Positions 1 to 7,898 of a stretch of DNA of 64,000 nt are shown one piece after another. Source of the stretch: an uncultured Flavobacteriales bacterium (GTDB taxonomy: Bacteria; Bacteroidota; Bacteroidia; Flavobacteriales_D; Parvicellaceae); assembly GCA_943787725.1 (NCBI GenBank), contig CALSNM010000003.1, positions 1 through 64,000 of the forward strand, written 5' to 3'. Position numbers and translations under genes: made by a program. Numbering within the stretch: the first letter of the stretch is position 1; each line of letters opens with the position of its first letter. The notes beneath the pieces are model-generated. The model was not told where the DNA came from. It ran no database searches and saw only the letters and a list, made by a program, of their open reading frames with translations.

Positions 1-553
1 CATTTAAATACTTAGCATATGCATTAGCTCTTTTAGATCCTCCAGCATCTGGAGCTGCAATAACTAAGTCTGGTAAATTCAATGCTTTAAATGTGGAGCA
101 AAAACACTTGATGCATATAAGTGGTCTACTGGAACCTCGAAAAATCCTTGAATTTGATCAGCGTGTAAGTCCATTGTCATTACACGATCTACACCAGCAG
201 CTTCCAATAGAGTTTGCCATTAATTTTGCGCCAATTGCAACTCTTGGTTGATCTTTTCTGTCTTGACGTGCCCACCCAAAGTAAGGAATCACTACATTGA
301 TTTTCTTGGCTGATGCTCTTTTGGCTGCATCTACCATTAGTAAAAGTTCCATCAAATTATCCGATGGTGGGCACGTAGATTGAATAATAAAAACATCGCA
401 CCCTCTTACAGTTTCGTTATAGACTGAAGTAAACTCACCATCACTAAATTTCTGTAGTTCAACGTCTCCAAGCTCTTGACCGTAAGCTGCAGCGATGTTT
501 GTAGCAATTTCAGTAGATGCTGAACATGCGAATATTTTAACCCTGTTTTCCAT
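1..553 (-). CDS. prs: Ribose-phosphate pyrophosphokinase, 5' part, frameshifted, runs off the left edge
   Basis: The enzyme makes PRPP from ribose 5-phosphate and ATP for nucleotide, His and Trp synthesis in the cytosol. The start codon is at 553 and the first about 115 residues are a clear PRPP synthetase N-terminus, including FSDGE, the nucleotide-loop segment [11 protein letters not shown] and the following GAKLMAN. The frame then breaks near 210-220: one base too many after GAKLMAN leads to a stop at 158. The expected continuation ([20 protein letters not shown]) is present in another frame, and a second shift near 85-95 precedes [18 protein letters not shown]. Two indels in an essential gene argue for sequence error rather than a true pseudogene. 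The C-terminal part lies outside the window. Confidence 0.88.
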
Positions 554-633
554 ACCTTATTAAAAATGGACTGCGAAAGTAAGCCAAATTTATATTTATA
601 AAAAACGCAAAGGAAACTATTTTGTAGTTATTA

Positions 634-664
634 TTTGGTCAAACAAAAACAATCTGTAAATTCG
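634..664 (+). promoter_or_regulatory. Bacteroidota-type promoter for tRNA-Leu
   Basis: TTTG at 634-637 is followed after 19 bases by TAAATTCG at 657-664, close to the Bacteroidota sigma consensus TTTG-N19/20-TAnnTTTG. It lies about 50 bases before the mature tRNA 5' end, the right distance for a short leader trimmed by RNase P. Confidence 0.5.
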
Positions 665-713
665 CGCTCACTTTGAGAGTCAATCAGAACAGTTGAAGTT
701 TCAATTTTCACTC

Positions 714-795
714 GCCGAAGTGGCGGAACTGGTAGACGCGCACGACTCAAACTCGTGTGTCTTCGGACGTGTGGGTTCGATTCCCACCTTCGGTA
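714..795 (+). tRNA. tRNA-Leu (anticodon CAA)
   Basis: Complete class II tRNA cloverleaf. The acceptor strand GCCGAAG (714-720) pairs with CTTCGGT (788-794). The D-arm contains GGTAGACGC. The anticodon stem CACGA/TCGTG encloses the loop CTCAAAC, giving anticodon CAA, which reads UUG leucine codons. A long variable arm and the T-arm GTGGG-TTCGATT-CCCAC follow. The discriminator base is A and CCA is not encoded. Confidence 0.97.
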
Positions 796-796
796 C

Positions 797-836
797 AAAT
801 AGCCTTCTAAAGAAATTTGGAAGGCTATTTTCTTTT
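797..836 (+). terminator. Rho-independent terminator after tRNA-Leu
   Basis: A perfect 11-base-pair stem, AAATAGCCTTC (797-807) with GAAGGCTATTT (820-830), and a 12-base loop are followed by a T-rich run. It starts one base past the tRNA discriminator. It may also stop the converging minus-strand transcript that ends at 840. Confidence 0.85.
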
Positions 837-839
837 ACC

Positions 840-1145
840 TTAAGAATTATGCGTCTTTTTAAACAATTTAAAATCCGCTACAAAAGTTCCAAAAGGCAAA
901 AGAGACGCTATTAAAACTAAAAAGGTAATTTTTAAATTCCACTTCAAATCAATTTTTGCGGGGATTACTAAGATGCAGTATGCGATAAATAAAAAACCAT
1001 GCGCATACCCAATTCCAATAGTTGCTTCCGGCATTTCCCATATGTATTTTAGGGGCATAGCAATTCCCATCAGCAGCAAGAATGAGACGCCTTCCAGAAA
1101 CCCAATTAGTCTTAATCGACCGATATTACTAGAGAGTAAATTCAA
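840..1145 (-). CDS. DUF3817 family small integral membrane protein
   Basis: 101 residues with about three hydrophobic helices: one near residues 13-33, one near 44-62 around the conserved YAHGFLFIAY segment, and one near 72-92. The YAHG motif and overall length fit DUF3817, a family of short inner-membrane proteins without known function. It ends the cysC-cysD-cysN transcript, 9 bases after cysN stops. I see no direct link to sulfur metabolism beyond that position. Confidence 0.8.
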   Translation of the reverse strand: MNLLSSNIGRLRLIGFLEGVSFLLLMGIAMPLKYIWEMPEATIGIGYAHGFLFIAYCILVIPAKIDLKWNLKITFLVLIASLLPFGTFVADFKLFKKTHNS

Positions 1146-1154
1146 TATTTTGAT

Positions 1155-2417
1155 TTAGATAATCATTCCTGCACCAACAGTATTGTTGGTTGCTTCGTCA
1201 ATTAAAATTAAACTACCTGTGTTTCTGTTTCTACTGTATTGGTCAATAAATAAGGGAGAAGTGGTGCGTAATGTTACTCTAGCAATATCATTGCTAGCAA
1301 TAACTTTGTCCGCTTCATTTCTATGAAGGGTATTTATATCAACTTTATACTTTATTTCTTTTACCATGCAACGCACATCTTTAGAAGTGTGCTTAAGGGC
1401 ATATTTGCCTTTTTCTTTTAGAGGGCTGTCACCCATCCAACAGATCATTGCTTCAATATCTTGAGAAACTTCAGGTTTGTTATTTTCTCTAACAATCATG
1501 TCTCCTCTACTAATATCAATGTCATCTTCAAGCGTCATTGTAACTGACATGGGAGCAAATGCTTCATCAATTTCACCATCAAACGTATCAATGGATTTTA
1601 TTTTAGAGGTAAAACCAGAAGGTAACACCATTATCTCGTCTCCTTTTTTAAATACACCTCCGGCAATTCTTCCGGCGTACCCTCTGTAGTCATGGTGCTC
1701 AGTAGTTTGAGGGCGAATAACGTTTTGAACAGGGAATCGACAATCAATATGGTTGTGATCAGAAGCAATATGAACTGTTTCTAACGTATGCATTAGAGTA
1801 GCTCCTTCAAACCAATCCATATTTTCTGATCGGTGCACAACATTGTCTCCCATCAGCGCACTTATCGGTATAAACCGAACATCTTTTGTTTCCAGTTTAG
1901 CACTAAAAGCTTCTAAATCATTTACTACCTCATCGTAAACTTCTTGACTGTAGCCAACCAAATCCATTTTATTAATACAATAAACAATGTGCGGTATACC
2001 CAATAATGAAGCAATAAAAGAGTGTCTTTTTGTTTGCTCAACAATTCCATGTCGGGCATCAATTAGAATTATAGCCAAATTAGCTGTAGAAGCTCCAGTA
2101 ACCATATTTCTTGTGTATTGAATGTGTCCAGGGGTATCTGCAATTATGAATTTTCTTTGCGGTGTTGCAAAGTATCTGTAAGCAACATCTATCGTAATTC
2201 CTTGCTCTCTTTCATCTCGAAGTCCGTCAGTAAGTAAAGCTAAGTTAACATGCTCTTCACCCTTCCTGTCACTAACTTGCTGGATAGCTTCCATTTGATC
2301 TTCAAAAATAGATTTACTATCGTATAATAGCCTTCCAATCAAAGTGCTCTTTCCGTCATCAACACTTCCCGCAGTCGTGAACCTCAAGAGGTCCATATTT
2401 AAATATGATTTTTCCAT
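1155..2417 (-). CDS. cysN: Sulfate adenylyltransferase, GTPase subunit 1
   Basis: CysN hydrolyses GTP to drive formation of adenosine 5'-phosphosulfate from ATP and sulfate by CysD. The translation factor-type GTPase is complete: the P-loop GSVDDGKST near residue 17, DTPGH of the G3 loop, and NKMD of G4. EF-Tu-like beta-barrel domains follow in the second half. The length of 420 residues matches stand-alone CysN, so this is not a CysNC fusion; the kinase is the separate cysC upstream. The start is 22 bases after the cysD stop in a cysC-cysD-cysN order. No frame problem. Confidence 0.97.
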   Translation of the reverse strand: MEKSYLNMDLLRFTTAGSVDDGKSTLIGRLLYDSKSIFEDQMEAIQQVSDRKGEEHVNLALLTDGLRDEREQGITIDVAYRYFATPQRKFIIADTPGHIQYTRNMVTGASTANLAIILIDARHGIVEQTKRHSFIASLLGIPHIVYCINKMDLVGYSQEVYDEVVNDLEAFSAKLETKDVRFIPISALMGDNVVHRSENMDWFEGATLMHTLETVHIASDHNHIDCRFPVQNVIRPQTTEHHDYRGYAGRIAGGVFKKGDEIMVLPSGFTSKIKSIDTFDGEIDEAFAPMSVTMTLEDDIDISRGDMIVRENNKPEVSQDIEAMICWMGDSPLKEKGKYALKHTSKDVRCMVKEIKYKVDINTLHRNEADKVIASNDIARVTLRTTSPLFIDQYSRNRNTGSLILIDEATNNTVGAGMII

Positions 2418-2439
2418 ATTAGTAAATGTAAAGTTGGTA

Positions 2440-3345
2440 TTAAAAATATCCTTCTTTTTTTCTGTCTTCCATAGCAGCCTCAGACCTTTTGTCGTCAGAT
2501 CTTCCTCCTCTTTCTGTTACTCTAGTAGAAGCCACTTCTTCAATTATTTCTTCTAATGTAGCTGCAGTAGAAGCAACTGCTCCTGTACAGGTAGCATCTC
2601 CAATTGTTCTAAATCGAACAACCATGGGTTGAACCTCTTCCGTGTCTTTTGTTTCAACGAAATCTGTTTTTCCCATTATCACACCATCTCTAACAAAGCA
2701 ATCTCTTGTATGCGAAAAATAAATAGAAGGAATGTCAATTTTTTCAGCAAGAATATATTGCCAAATGTCCATTTCGGTCCAGTTACTAATTGGAAAAACT
2801 CGAAAGTGTTCTCCCATATTTTTCTTTCCGTTAAACGTGTTCCATAATTCTGGACGTTGATTTTTTGGGTCCCATTGACCAAAGTCATCTCGATGCGAGA
2901 AGAAACGTTCTTTGGCTCTCGCTTTTTCTTCATCCCTTCTTGCTCCACCCATGGCACAGTCAAATTTGTTGTTCTCTATTGCGTCTAAAAGTGTAACTGT
3001 TTGCAATTTATTTCGGCTAGCATTAACTCCCTTTTCTTCGGTAGATTTTCCCTCGTCAATTGATTGCTGAACGGATCCAACAATTAACCGAGCTCCAGTT
3101 TCTTCAATCAATTTATCCCTAAATTGTATTGTTTCCGGAAAGTTATGCCCTGTGTCAACATGCATTAATGGAAAGGGAACTTTAGCAGGGTAAAACGCTT
3201 TTCTCGCTAAGTGGTAACAAACGATCGAATCCTTTCCTCCTGAAAAGAGTAATACAGGATTTTCAAACTGCGCGACAACTTCTCTAATTACAAAAATTGC
3301 CTCAGACTCTAATTCTTTTAAGTGTGTTAAGTTATATGAACCCAT
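2440..3345 (-). CDS. cysD: Sulfate adenylyltransferase subunit 2
   Basis: Catalytic subunit that joins sulfate to ATP, giving APS and pyrophosphate, as a heterodimer with CysN. It has the PP-loop SGGKDSIV near residues 35-42, MHVDTGHNFPET, and GGARRDEEKARAKER, all standard for CysD. At 301 residues it is full length. The ATG directly abuts the TAA of cysC (zero spacing), showing translational coupling in the same transcript. Confidence 0.97.
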   Translation of the reverse strand: MGSYNLTHLKELESEAIFVIREVVAQFENPVLLFSGGKDSIVCYHLARKAFYPAKVPFPLMHVDTGHNFPETIQFRDKLIEETGARLIVGSVQQSIDEGKSTEEKGVNASRNKLQTVTLLDAIENNKFDCAMGGARRDEEKARAKERFFSHRDDFGQWDPKNQRPELWNTFNGKKNMGEHFRVFPISNWTEMDIWQYILAEKIDIPSIYFSHTRDCFVRDGVIMGKTDFVETKDTEEVQPMVVRFRTIGDATCTGAVASTAATLEEIIEEVASTRVTERGGRSDDKRSEAAMEDRKKEGYF

Positions 3346-3951
3346 TTAATAGCTTATTTTATTTATTACAAAGCGATATAATATTTCGCCGCTTTGTTCA
3401 AGTGTATTTTTTTCTGTCTCAATTATTAAAGCTGGAGTTTTTGGCGCTTCAAAAGGTGCGCTAATTCCAGTGAAGTTTGGAATTTCTCCCTTTCTTGCTT
3501 TTTTATAGAGGCCTTTTACGTCTCTTTTTTCGCATTCTTCCAAAGAAGTATTTATATAAACTTCCAAAAAGTTCTCTTCACCAATTATTTCTTTTGCCAA
3601 GTCCCTAATATCTTCGGTTGGGCTCACAAAACTATTTATTGTAATGATTCCACAATTTAAAAACAACTTAGAAACCTCCGAGATTCTTCTGATATTCTCT
3701 AATCGATCTTCTTTTGTAAAGGCTAAATTATTGTTTATTCCTGATCTTACATTGTCTCCATCCAATACCTGAGTTAAATAGCCTTCATCATTCAGCTTTT
3801 TCTCCAACCAAGCAGCTATAGAAGTTTTTCCAGAACCTGAAAGACCAGTTAGCCAAATCACCTTGCTGTGCTGGTTTAGCAAAGCTTCTTTGTCTGCTCT
3901 CTTAAGAAGTTTTTGAAAAACCGTGTGGATATTTTTATCTCCTTCTTTCAT
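3346..3951 (-). CDS. cysC: Adenylylsulfate (APS) kinase
   Basis: Phosphorylates APS to PAPS, the donor for sulfotransferases or PAPS reductase. The Walker A GLSGSGKTS is followed by LDGDNVRSGIN and the RRISEVSKLF segment, typical of APS kinase. I place the start at 3951 (MKEGDKN), not the in-frame ATG at 3990. The family begins there, and the upstream 13 residues look non-coding. It is the first gene of the cysC-cysD-cysN-DUF3817 run. No cysH or cysI is in the window, so the use of the PAPS made here is open. Confidence 0.95.
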   Translation of the reverse strand: MKEGDKNIHTVFQKLLKRADKEALLNQHSKVIWLTGLSGSGKTSIAAWLEKKLNDEGYLTQVLDGDNVRSGINNNLAFTKEDRLENIRRISEVSKLFLNCGIITINSFVSPTEDIRDLAKEIIGEENFLEVYINTSLEECEKRDVKGLYKKARKGEIPNFTGISAPFEAPKTPALIIETEKNTLEQSGEILYRFVINKISY

Positions 3952-4103
3952 AGATTGTTGAACGGGACAACAAAGTAACTTAAAAATCAATTATAAGAAG
4001 CGAAAATCGCATTACTTTTTATTGAACTATCGCCCATAATGAGACAAATAAACGTATTCTAAAATGAAATGCGTATGTTTGGTGTTAAAATGTAATGTAA
4101 ATA

Positions 4104-5003
4104 ATGGCAGAAAAAGACTACAGATTATCGCCAAGAGTTGATCAAGTTGGTATCCAAGATCGAGTGGATAGAATAACGAAAAGGAGTGTTAAAAGCGAAG
4201 CGAAAAGAAAGGGCTTGTTAATGACACTTAATATGATTGATCTAACAACTCTAGAAGGAGCAGATACAGATTTTAAGGTTAAACAAATGTGTTACAAGGC
4301 ACAACACCTGCACGATTCATTTCCTGATTTGCCAACTACTGCTGCAGTTTGTGTGTATCCAAATTTTGTAAAAACAGCAATAAATGAAGTAAAAGGGTCT
4401 AAGGTTAAAGTTGCATCTGTAGCAACAGCCTTCCCTAGTGGGCACTCCAGCTCGGAAATAAAGCTATTAGACACTAAAATTGCCGTAGATAATGGCGCCC
4501 ACGAAGTTGACATGGTAATTAGTCGTGGCAAATTTCATAGCGGGGAGTACAATTTTGTATTTGACGAAATTGCAGCAATTAAAGAAGCGTGTGGAAATGC
4601 AAGGTTGAAAGTCATTTTAGAAACAGGAGAGCTTGGTACTTTTGATAAAGTGAGAAGAGCAAGTGATATCGCAATGGATGCCGGAGCTGATTTTATTAAA
4701 ACTTCTACGGGTAAAATAAGCCCAGCGGCAACTTTGCCTGTAACTTTGGTTATGTTGGAAGCAATAAAAGATTACTATTACGAAACTGGTAAAATGATTG
4801 GAATGAAGCCCGCGGGGGGGATATCCAATTCGAAACTGGCGTTACAGTATTTGTTAATGGTAAAAGAAACGTTAGGCGGAAAATGGTTAAGTAACGAATG
4901 GTTCCGCTTTGGGGCAAGTAGTTTAGCAAATGATGTTTTAATGCAAATAATGAAGCAAGAATCAGGAAATTACCAATCGAAAGATTATTTCTCTAAAGAT
5001 TAA
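4104..5003 (+). CDS. deoC: Deoxyribose-phosphate aldolase
   Basis: Splits 2-deoxyribose 5-phosphate into acetaldehyde and glyceraldehyde 3-phosphate in deoxynucleoside salvage. Class I aldolase residues are visible: Asp136 in HEVDMVIS, the Schiff-base Lys199 in DFIKTSTGK, and the relay Lys235 in MKPAGGIS. At 299 residues it is the longer DeoC form with an extra N-terminal helix. A -7-like element TATGTTTG lies at 4074-4081. It is followed after 9 bases by an aldehyde dehydrogenase gene, suggesting that the aldehyde product is oxidised by a neighbour enzyme. Confidence 0.96.
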   Translation: MAEKDYRLSPRVDQVGIQDRVDRITKRSVKSEAKRKGLLMTLNMIDLTTLEGADTDFKVKQMCYKAQHLHDSFPDLPTTAAVCVYPNFVKTAINEVKGSKVKVASVATAFPSGHSSSEIKLLDTKIAVDNGAHEVDMVISRGKFHSGEYNFVFDEIAAIKEACGNARLKVILETGELGTFDKVRRASDIAMDAGADFIKTSTGKISPAATLPVTLVMLEAIKDYYYETGKMIGMKPAGGISNSKLALQYLLMVKETLGGKWLSNEWFRFGASSLANDVLMQIMKQESGNYQSKDYFSKD

Positions 5004-5012
5004 AAAACGAAG

Positions 5013-6473
5013 ATGAAGAATAAAATAGATTATAACTCTGATTGGAATTTGGATCCTGCTCCAGAAAGTATTGGACATATTAAATTGAAGAGCAAGTATG
5101 ACTTGTTTATTGGAGGGAAGTGGGTGAAACCAAAAGCAGGAAAATACTTTGCAACGATAAACCCTGCAACGGAGCAACAGATTGCTGATATAGCAGAAGC
5201 AGAGCAAGAGGATGTGGACGCAGCGGTAAAAGCCGCAAAAAAGGCATATGATACGGTCTGGTCAAAATTATCTGGAAAAGAAAGAGGGAAGTACATTTAT
5301 CGAATTGCAAGATTAATTCAGGAGAAGGCACGTGAGTTTTCAGTAATAGAATCGTTGGATAGTGGCAAAGTTATTCGGGAATCACGTGATATTGATATTC
5401 CATTGGCAGCAGCCCATTTTTTCTATTATGCTGGATGGGCAGATAAGTTGGAATATGCTTTCCCAAATAGACAGCCAAAGTCATTAGGCGTAGCAGCACA
5501 AATAACACCTTGGAATTTCCCAATGTTGATGATAGCATGGAAAATCGCCCCAGCCTTAGCTGCTGGAAATACAGTGGTATTAAAACCTGCTGAAACAACT
5601 TCATTAACTGCGTTAAAATTAGCTGAAGTAATTCAAGAGGCAGGCCTTCCAGACGGAGTGGTAAACATCGTAACAGGATATGGTAAGACAGGAGCAATGA
5701 TGGTAGATCATAAGGATGTTGCCAAAGTTGCATTTACCGGATCAACAGGGGTTGGGAAAATTATCATGAAGGCCATTGCTGGAACCAACAAAAAGTCTAC
5801 AATGGAGTTAGGCGGGAAAGCCGCTAACATTATTTTTGAAGATGCTCCATTAGACCAAGCGGTTGAAGGTATTATTAATGGCATTTATTTTAACCAAGGG
5901 CATGTATGTTGCGCTGGTTCTCGATTGTTCGTTCAAGAATCTGTTTACGAGGTCGTTCTTCGTAAATTGAAAGATAGAATGGAATCTTTGTATGTTGGGA
6001 ACCCAATGGATAAGAATACGGATATAGGCGCGATTAACTCCAAAAAACAATTAGATGTAATTAATGAATATATCAAAATAGGGAAAACGGAAGGGGCTGA
6101 GATTTACCAAACTAAATGTACATTACCTAAAAAAGGATATTGGTGTAAGCCAACTTTATTCACTAATGTAGCGCAATCAAATAGAATTGCCCAAGAAGAA
6201 ATTTTTGGTCCAGTATTAGCGATTCAAACCTTTAGAACAATAGATGAAGTAATAACAAAGGCAAATAATACCCCTTATGGATTATCTGCAGGCGTGTGGA
6301 CAGATAAAGGGTCAAAAATATTTAACCTTACATCTCAATTAAAAGCAGGAGTGGTTTGGGCTAACACGTATAACAAGTTCGATCCAACTTCTCCGTTTGG
6401 AGGATATAAAGAAAGCGGTCACGGAAGGGAAGGTGGTCTGCATGGATTGGAGCCATATTTAAAATTTGATTAA
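5013..6473 (+). CDS. Aldehyde dehydrogenase, catalytic (ALDH16-type first half)
   Basis: NAD(P)-dependent oxidation of an aldehyde to the acid. The complete ALDH fold spans 486 residues: TPWNFP near 165-170, FTGSTGVGK near 241-249, general base Glu265 in MELGGK, and nucleophile Cys299 in GHVCCAGSR. The C-terminal PFGGYKESGHGREGG motif is also present. It sits between deoC and a second, truncated ALDH-like gene, spaced 9 and 18 bases. Together the two ALDH products total 779 residues, the size of two-domain ALDH16 enzymes, so I read them as a split ALDH16. Acetaldehyde from DeoC is a plausible but unproven substrate. Confidence 0.93.
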   Translation: MKNKIDYNSDWNLDPAPESIGHIKLKSKYDLFIGGKWVKPKAGKYFATINPATEQQIADIAEAEQEDVDAAVKAAKKAYDTVWSKLSGKERGKYIYRIARLIQEKAREFSVIESLDSGKVIRESRDIDIPLAAAHFFYYAGWADKLEYAFPNRQPKSLGVAAQITPWNFPMLMIAWKIAPALAAGNTVVLKPAETTSLTALKLAEVIQEAGLPDGVVNIVTGYGKTGAMMVDHKDVAKVAFTGSTGVGKIIMKAIAGTNKKSTMELGGKAANIIFEDAPLDQAVEGIINGIYFNQGHVCCAGSRLFVQESVYEVVLRKLKDRMESLYVGNPMDKNTDIGAINSKKQLDVINEYIKIGKTEGAEIYQTKCTLPKKGYWCKPTLFTNVAQSNRIAQEEIFGPVLAIQTFRTIDEVITKANNTPYGLSAGVWTDKGSKIFNLTSQLKAGVVWANTYNKFDPTSPFGGYKESGHGREGGLHGLEPYLKFD

Positions 6474-6491
6474 TAGATTAAAGCAATATAA

Positions 6492-7373
6492 ATGTCAAGA
6501 ATTGAAGTTTTGAAAACGTATAAAATATATATCGGAGGTAAATTTCCAAGAACAGAATCTGGGAGGTATTATCAACCAAAAGCGAATGGAAAAGTTTTAG
6601 GCAACATTTGTTTATCTTCTCGAAAGGATTTCAGAAATGCCACAGTTGCTGCTCGTTCAGCTCAAGTTGGGTGGGCTGCAAAATCGGCTTATAATAGAAG
6701 TCAAATTTTATATCGAATCGCCGAAATACTGGAAGGTAGGCGAACGCAGTTTGTTGAAGAACTTATTCAACAGGGAAGTAAAAAGGCACAAGCAGAAAAA
6801 GAAGTTAACCTTTCTATCGATCGACTTATTTATTTTGCTGGTTGGTGCGATAAATACATGCAGATTTTTAGTGCTGTAAATCCAGTTGCATCTAGTCATT
6901 TTAATTTTTCAGTACCTGAACCTACGGGAGTAGTTGCAATATTAGCTCCCGAAGAAAGTGGGTTATTAGGGTTGGTTTCTCAAATTGCTCCAACAATTGC
7001 GGGAGGCAACACATGTGTTGTTTTAGCATCAGAAAACAAACCACTTTGTTCAATTACATTTGCAGAAGTACTCTCAACATCGGATGTGCCGGGTGGAGTA
7101 ATAAATATATTGACTGGAAACAGAAAAGAATTAACCCCCCATTTTGGAAGGCATATGGATGTTAATGCTTTGATTTACTGCGGAAATAATCCAGCCGAAA
7201 TAAAAACGATTCATGAAGCCGCTGTAGATAACCTCAAGCGAGTCATAATAAGGGATGGCGGGGGTTATGTGAGTGATAATTACGAGAGCCCTTACCTCAT
7301 ATCTAGCTTACAAGAAACCAAAACAACTTGGCATCCAGTTGAAAAAATTGGAGCAGCGGGTAGTGGATATTAA
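6492..7373 (+). CDS. Truncated, catalytically dead ALDH-like protein (ALDH16 second-domain type)
   Basis: 293 residues resembling the N-terminal, NAD-binding half of an aldehyde dehydrogenase: YKIYIGGKFPRTESG at the start, a helix with RSQILYRIAEILEGR, and PEPTGVVAILAP where active ALDHs have TPWN. The LGGK position reads RDGGGY, so the general base is lost. The protein ends before the catalytic cysteine loop (final residues KTTWHPVEKIGAAGSGY). It cannot be active alone and probably forms a complex with the preceding ALDH as a pseudoenzyme domain. The reading frame is clean, so the short length is real and not a break. Confidence 0.8.
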   Translation: MSRIEVLKTYKIYIGGKFPRTESGRYYQPKANGKVLGNICLSSRKDFRNATVAARSAQVGWAAKSAYNRSQILYRIAEILEGRRTQFVEELIQQGSKKAQAEKEVNLSIDRLIYFAGWCDKYMQIFSAVNPVASSHFNFSVPEPTGVVAILAPEESGLLGLVSQIAPTIAGGNTCVVLASENKPLCSITFAEVLSTSDVPGGVINILTGNRKELTPHFGRHMDVNALIYCGNNPAEIKTIHEAAVDNLKRVIIRDGGGYVSDNYESPYLISSLQETKTTWHPVEKIGAAGSGY

Positions 7374-7510
7374 AAAGCACTTTAGAAAGGTTTTTACTTA
7401 AAAAATGTTTTTTGTAAAAATATTAAACTACTTTAGCCCGCTCGTAGGCGAAATCTAGCTGGTTTCTCTATGAGAGAAAAGAAAAAAACAAAACCATTAA
7501 AAATCAAATC

Positions 7511-7768
7511 ATGAAAAATTTAAACAAATTAAGCGTTGCTCTTATGTTAGCTTTAGGAACTACATTTGCAATGACTAGCTGTGGAGAAGCTACTGAAGAA
7601 GCTACTGCAACTGAAGAAGCTGTTGCGCCAGAAGCTGCTCCAGAAGTTGCTCCAGAAGTTGCTCCAGAAGTTGCTCCAGAAGTTGCTCCAGATTCTACTG
7701 CTACTGTAGGTGCTGATTCTACTGCTACTGTCGAAGGTGGAGAAGCTCCTGAAGAACCTGCGCACTAA
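7511..7768 (+). CDS. Small repeat-rich acidic lipoprotein
   Basis: 85 residues. A lipoprotein signal peptide (MKNLNKLSVALMLALGTTF) leads to the lipobox AMTSC, so lipidation at about Cys24 is expected. The mature part is entirely low-complexity and acidic: Glu/Ala/Thr-rich, four consecutive APEV units, then two DSTATV units. No domain is recognised. Such short acidic lipoproteins are common in Bacteroidota and are likely anchored in the outer membrane. It stands alone, with its own terminator after it. The leader at 7463-7479 contains a small hairpin (TTTCTCT/AGAGAAA). Confidence 0.7.
   Translation: MKNLNKLSVALMLALGTTFAMTSCGEATEEATATEEAVAPEAAPEVAPEVAPEVAPEVAPDSTATVGADSTATVEGGEAPEEPAH
7637..7690 (+). 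repeat. Tandem 12-bp repeat, four perfect units plus a half
   Basis: GCTCCAGAAGTT is repeated exactly at 7637-7648, 7649-7660, 7661-7672 and 7673-7684, followed by a six-base partial unit. It encodes the APEV repeats of the lipoprotein. The units are identical at DNA level, so slippage can change copy number without breaking the frame. Confidence 0.95.
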
Positions 7769-7790
7769 GAAATATTTAGATATATTTGAA

Positions 7791-7819
7791 AAAGCTGTTC
7801 TTATGGAACGGCTTTTTTT
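7791..7819 (+). terminator. Rho-independent terminator after the lipoprotein gene
   Basis: AAAGCTGTTC (7791-7800), a short loop, and GGAACGGCTTT (7805-7815) form a stem with one G-T pair, followed by a run of T. Confidence 0.75.
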
Positions 7820-7898
7820 ATGCTTCTTTATTTTTGGCGATTGCGTTAGACTTCCTTACAATAGAATCTACTGACTTTTTTCAATGAGAAAGAGCAAA

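Noticed and set aside
693-914. Open frame over the tRNA-Leu region
   Set aside because: It runs through the tRNA and its terminator; the tRNA structure explains the sequence.
3952-3990. Earlier start for cysC
   Set aside because: Thirteen extra residues do not resemble the family; ATG at 3951 gives the usual N-terminus.
7637-7690. Short direct repeats as a CRISPR array
   Set aside because: No spacers; the units are contiguous and in frame in a coding region.
7553-7765. Minus-strand Ser/Phe/Trp-rich open frame
   Set aside because: Shadow of the 12-bp repeats of the lipoprotein gene on the other strand.
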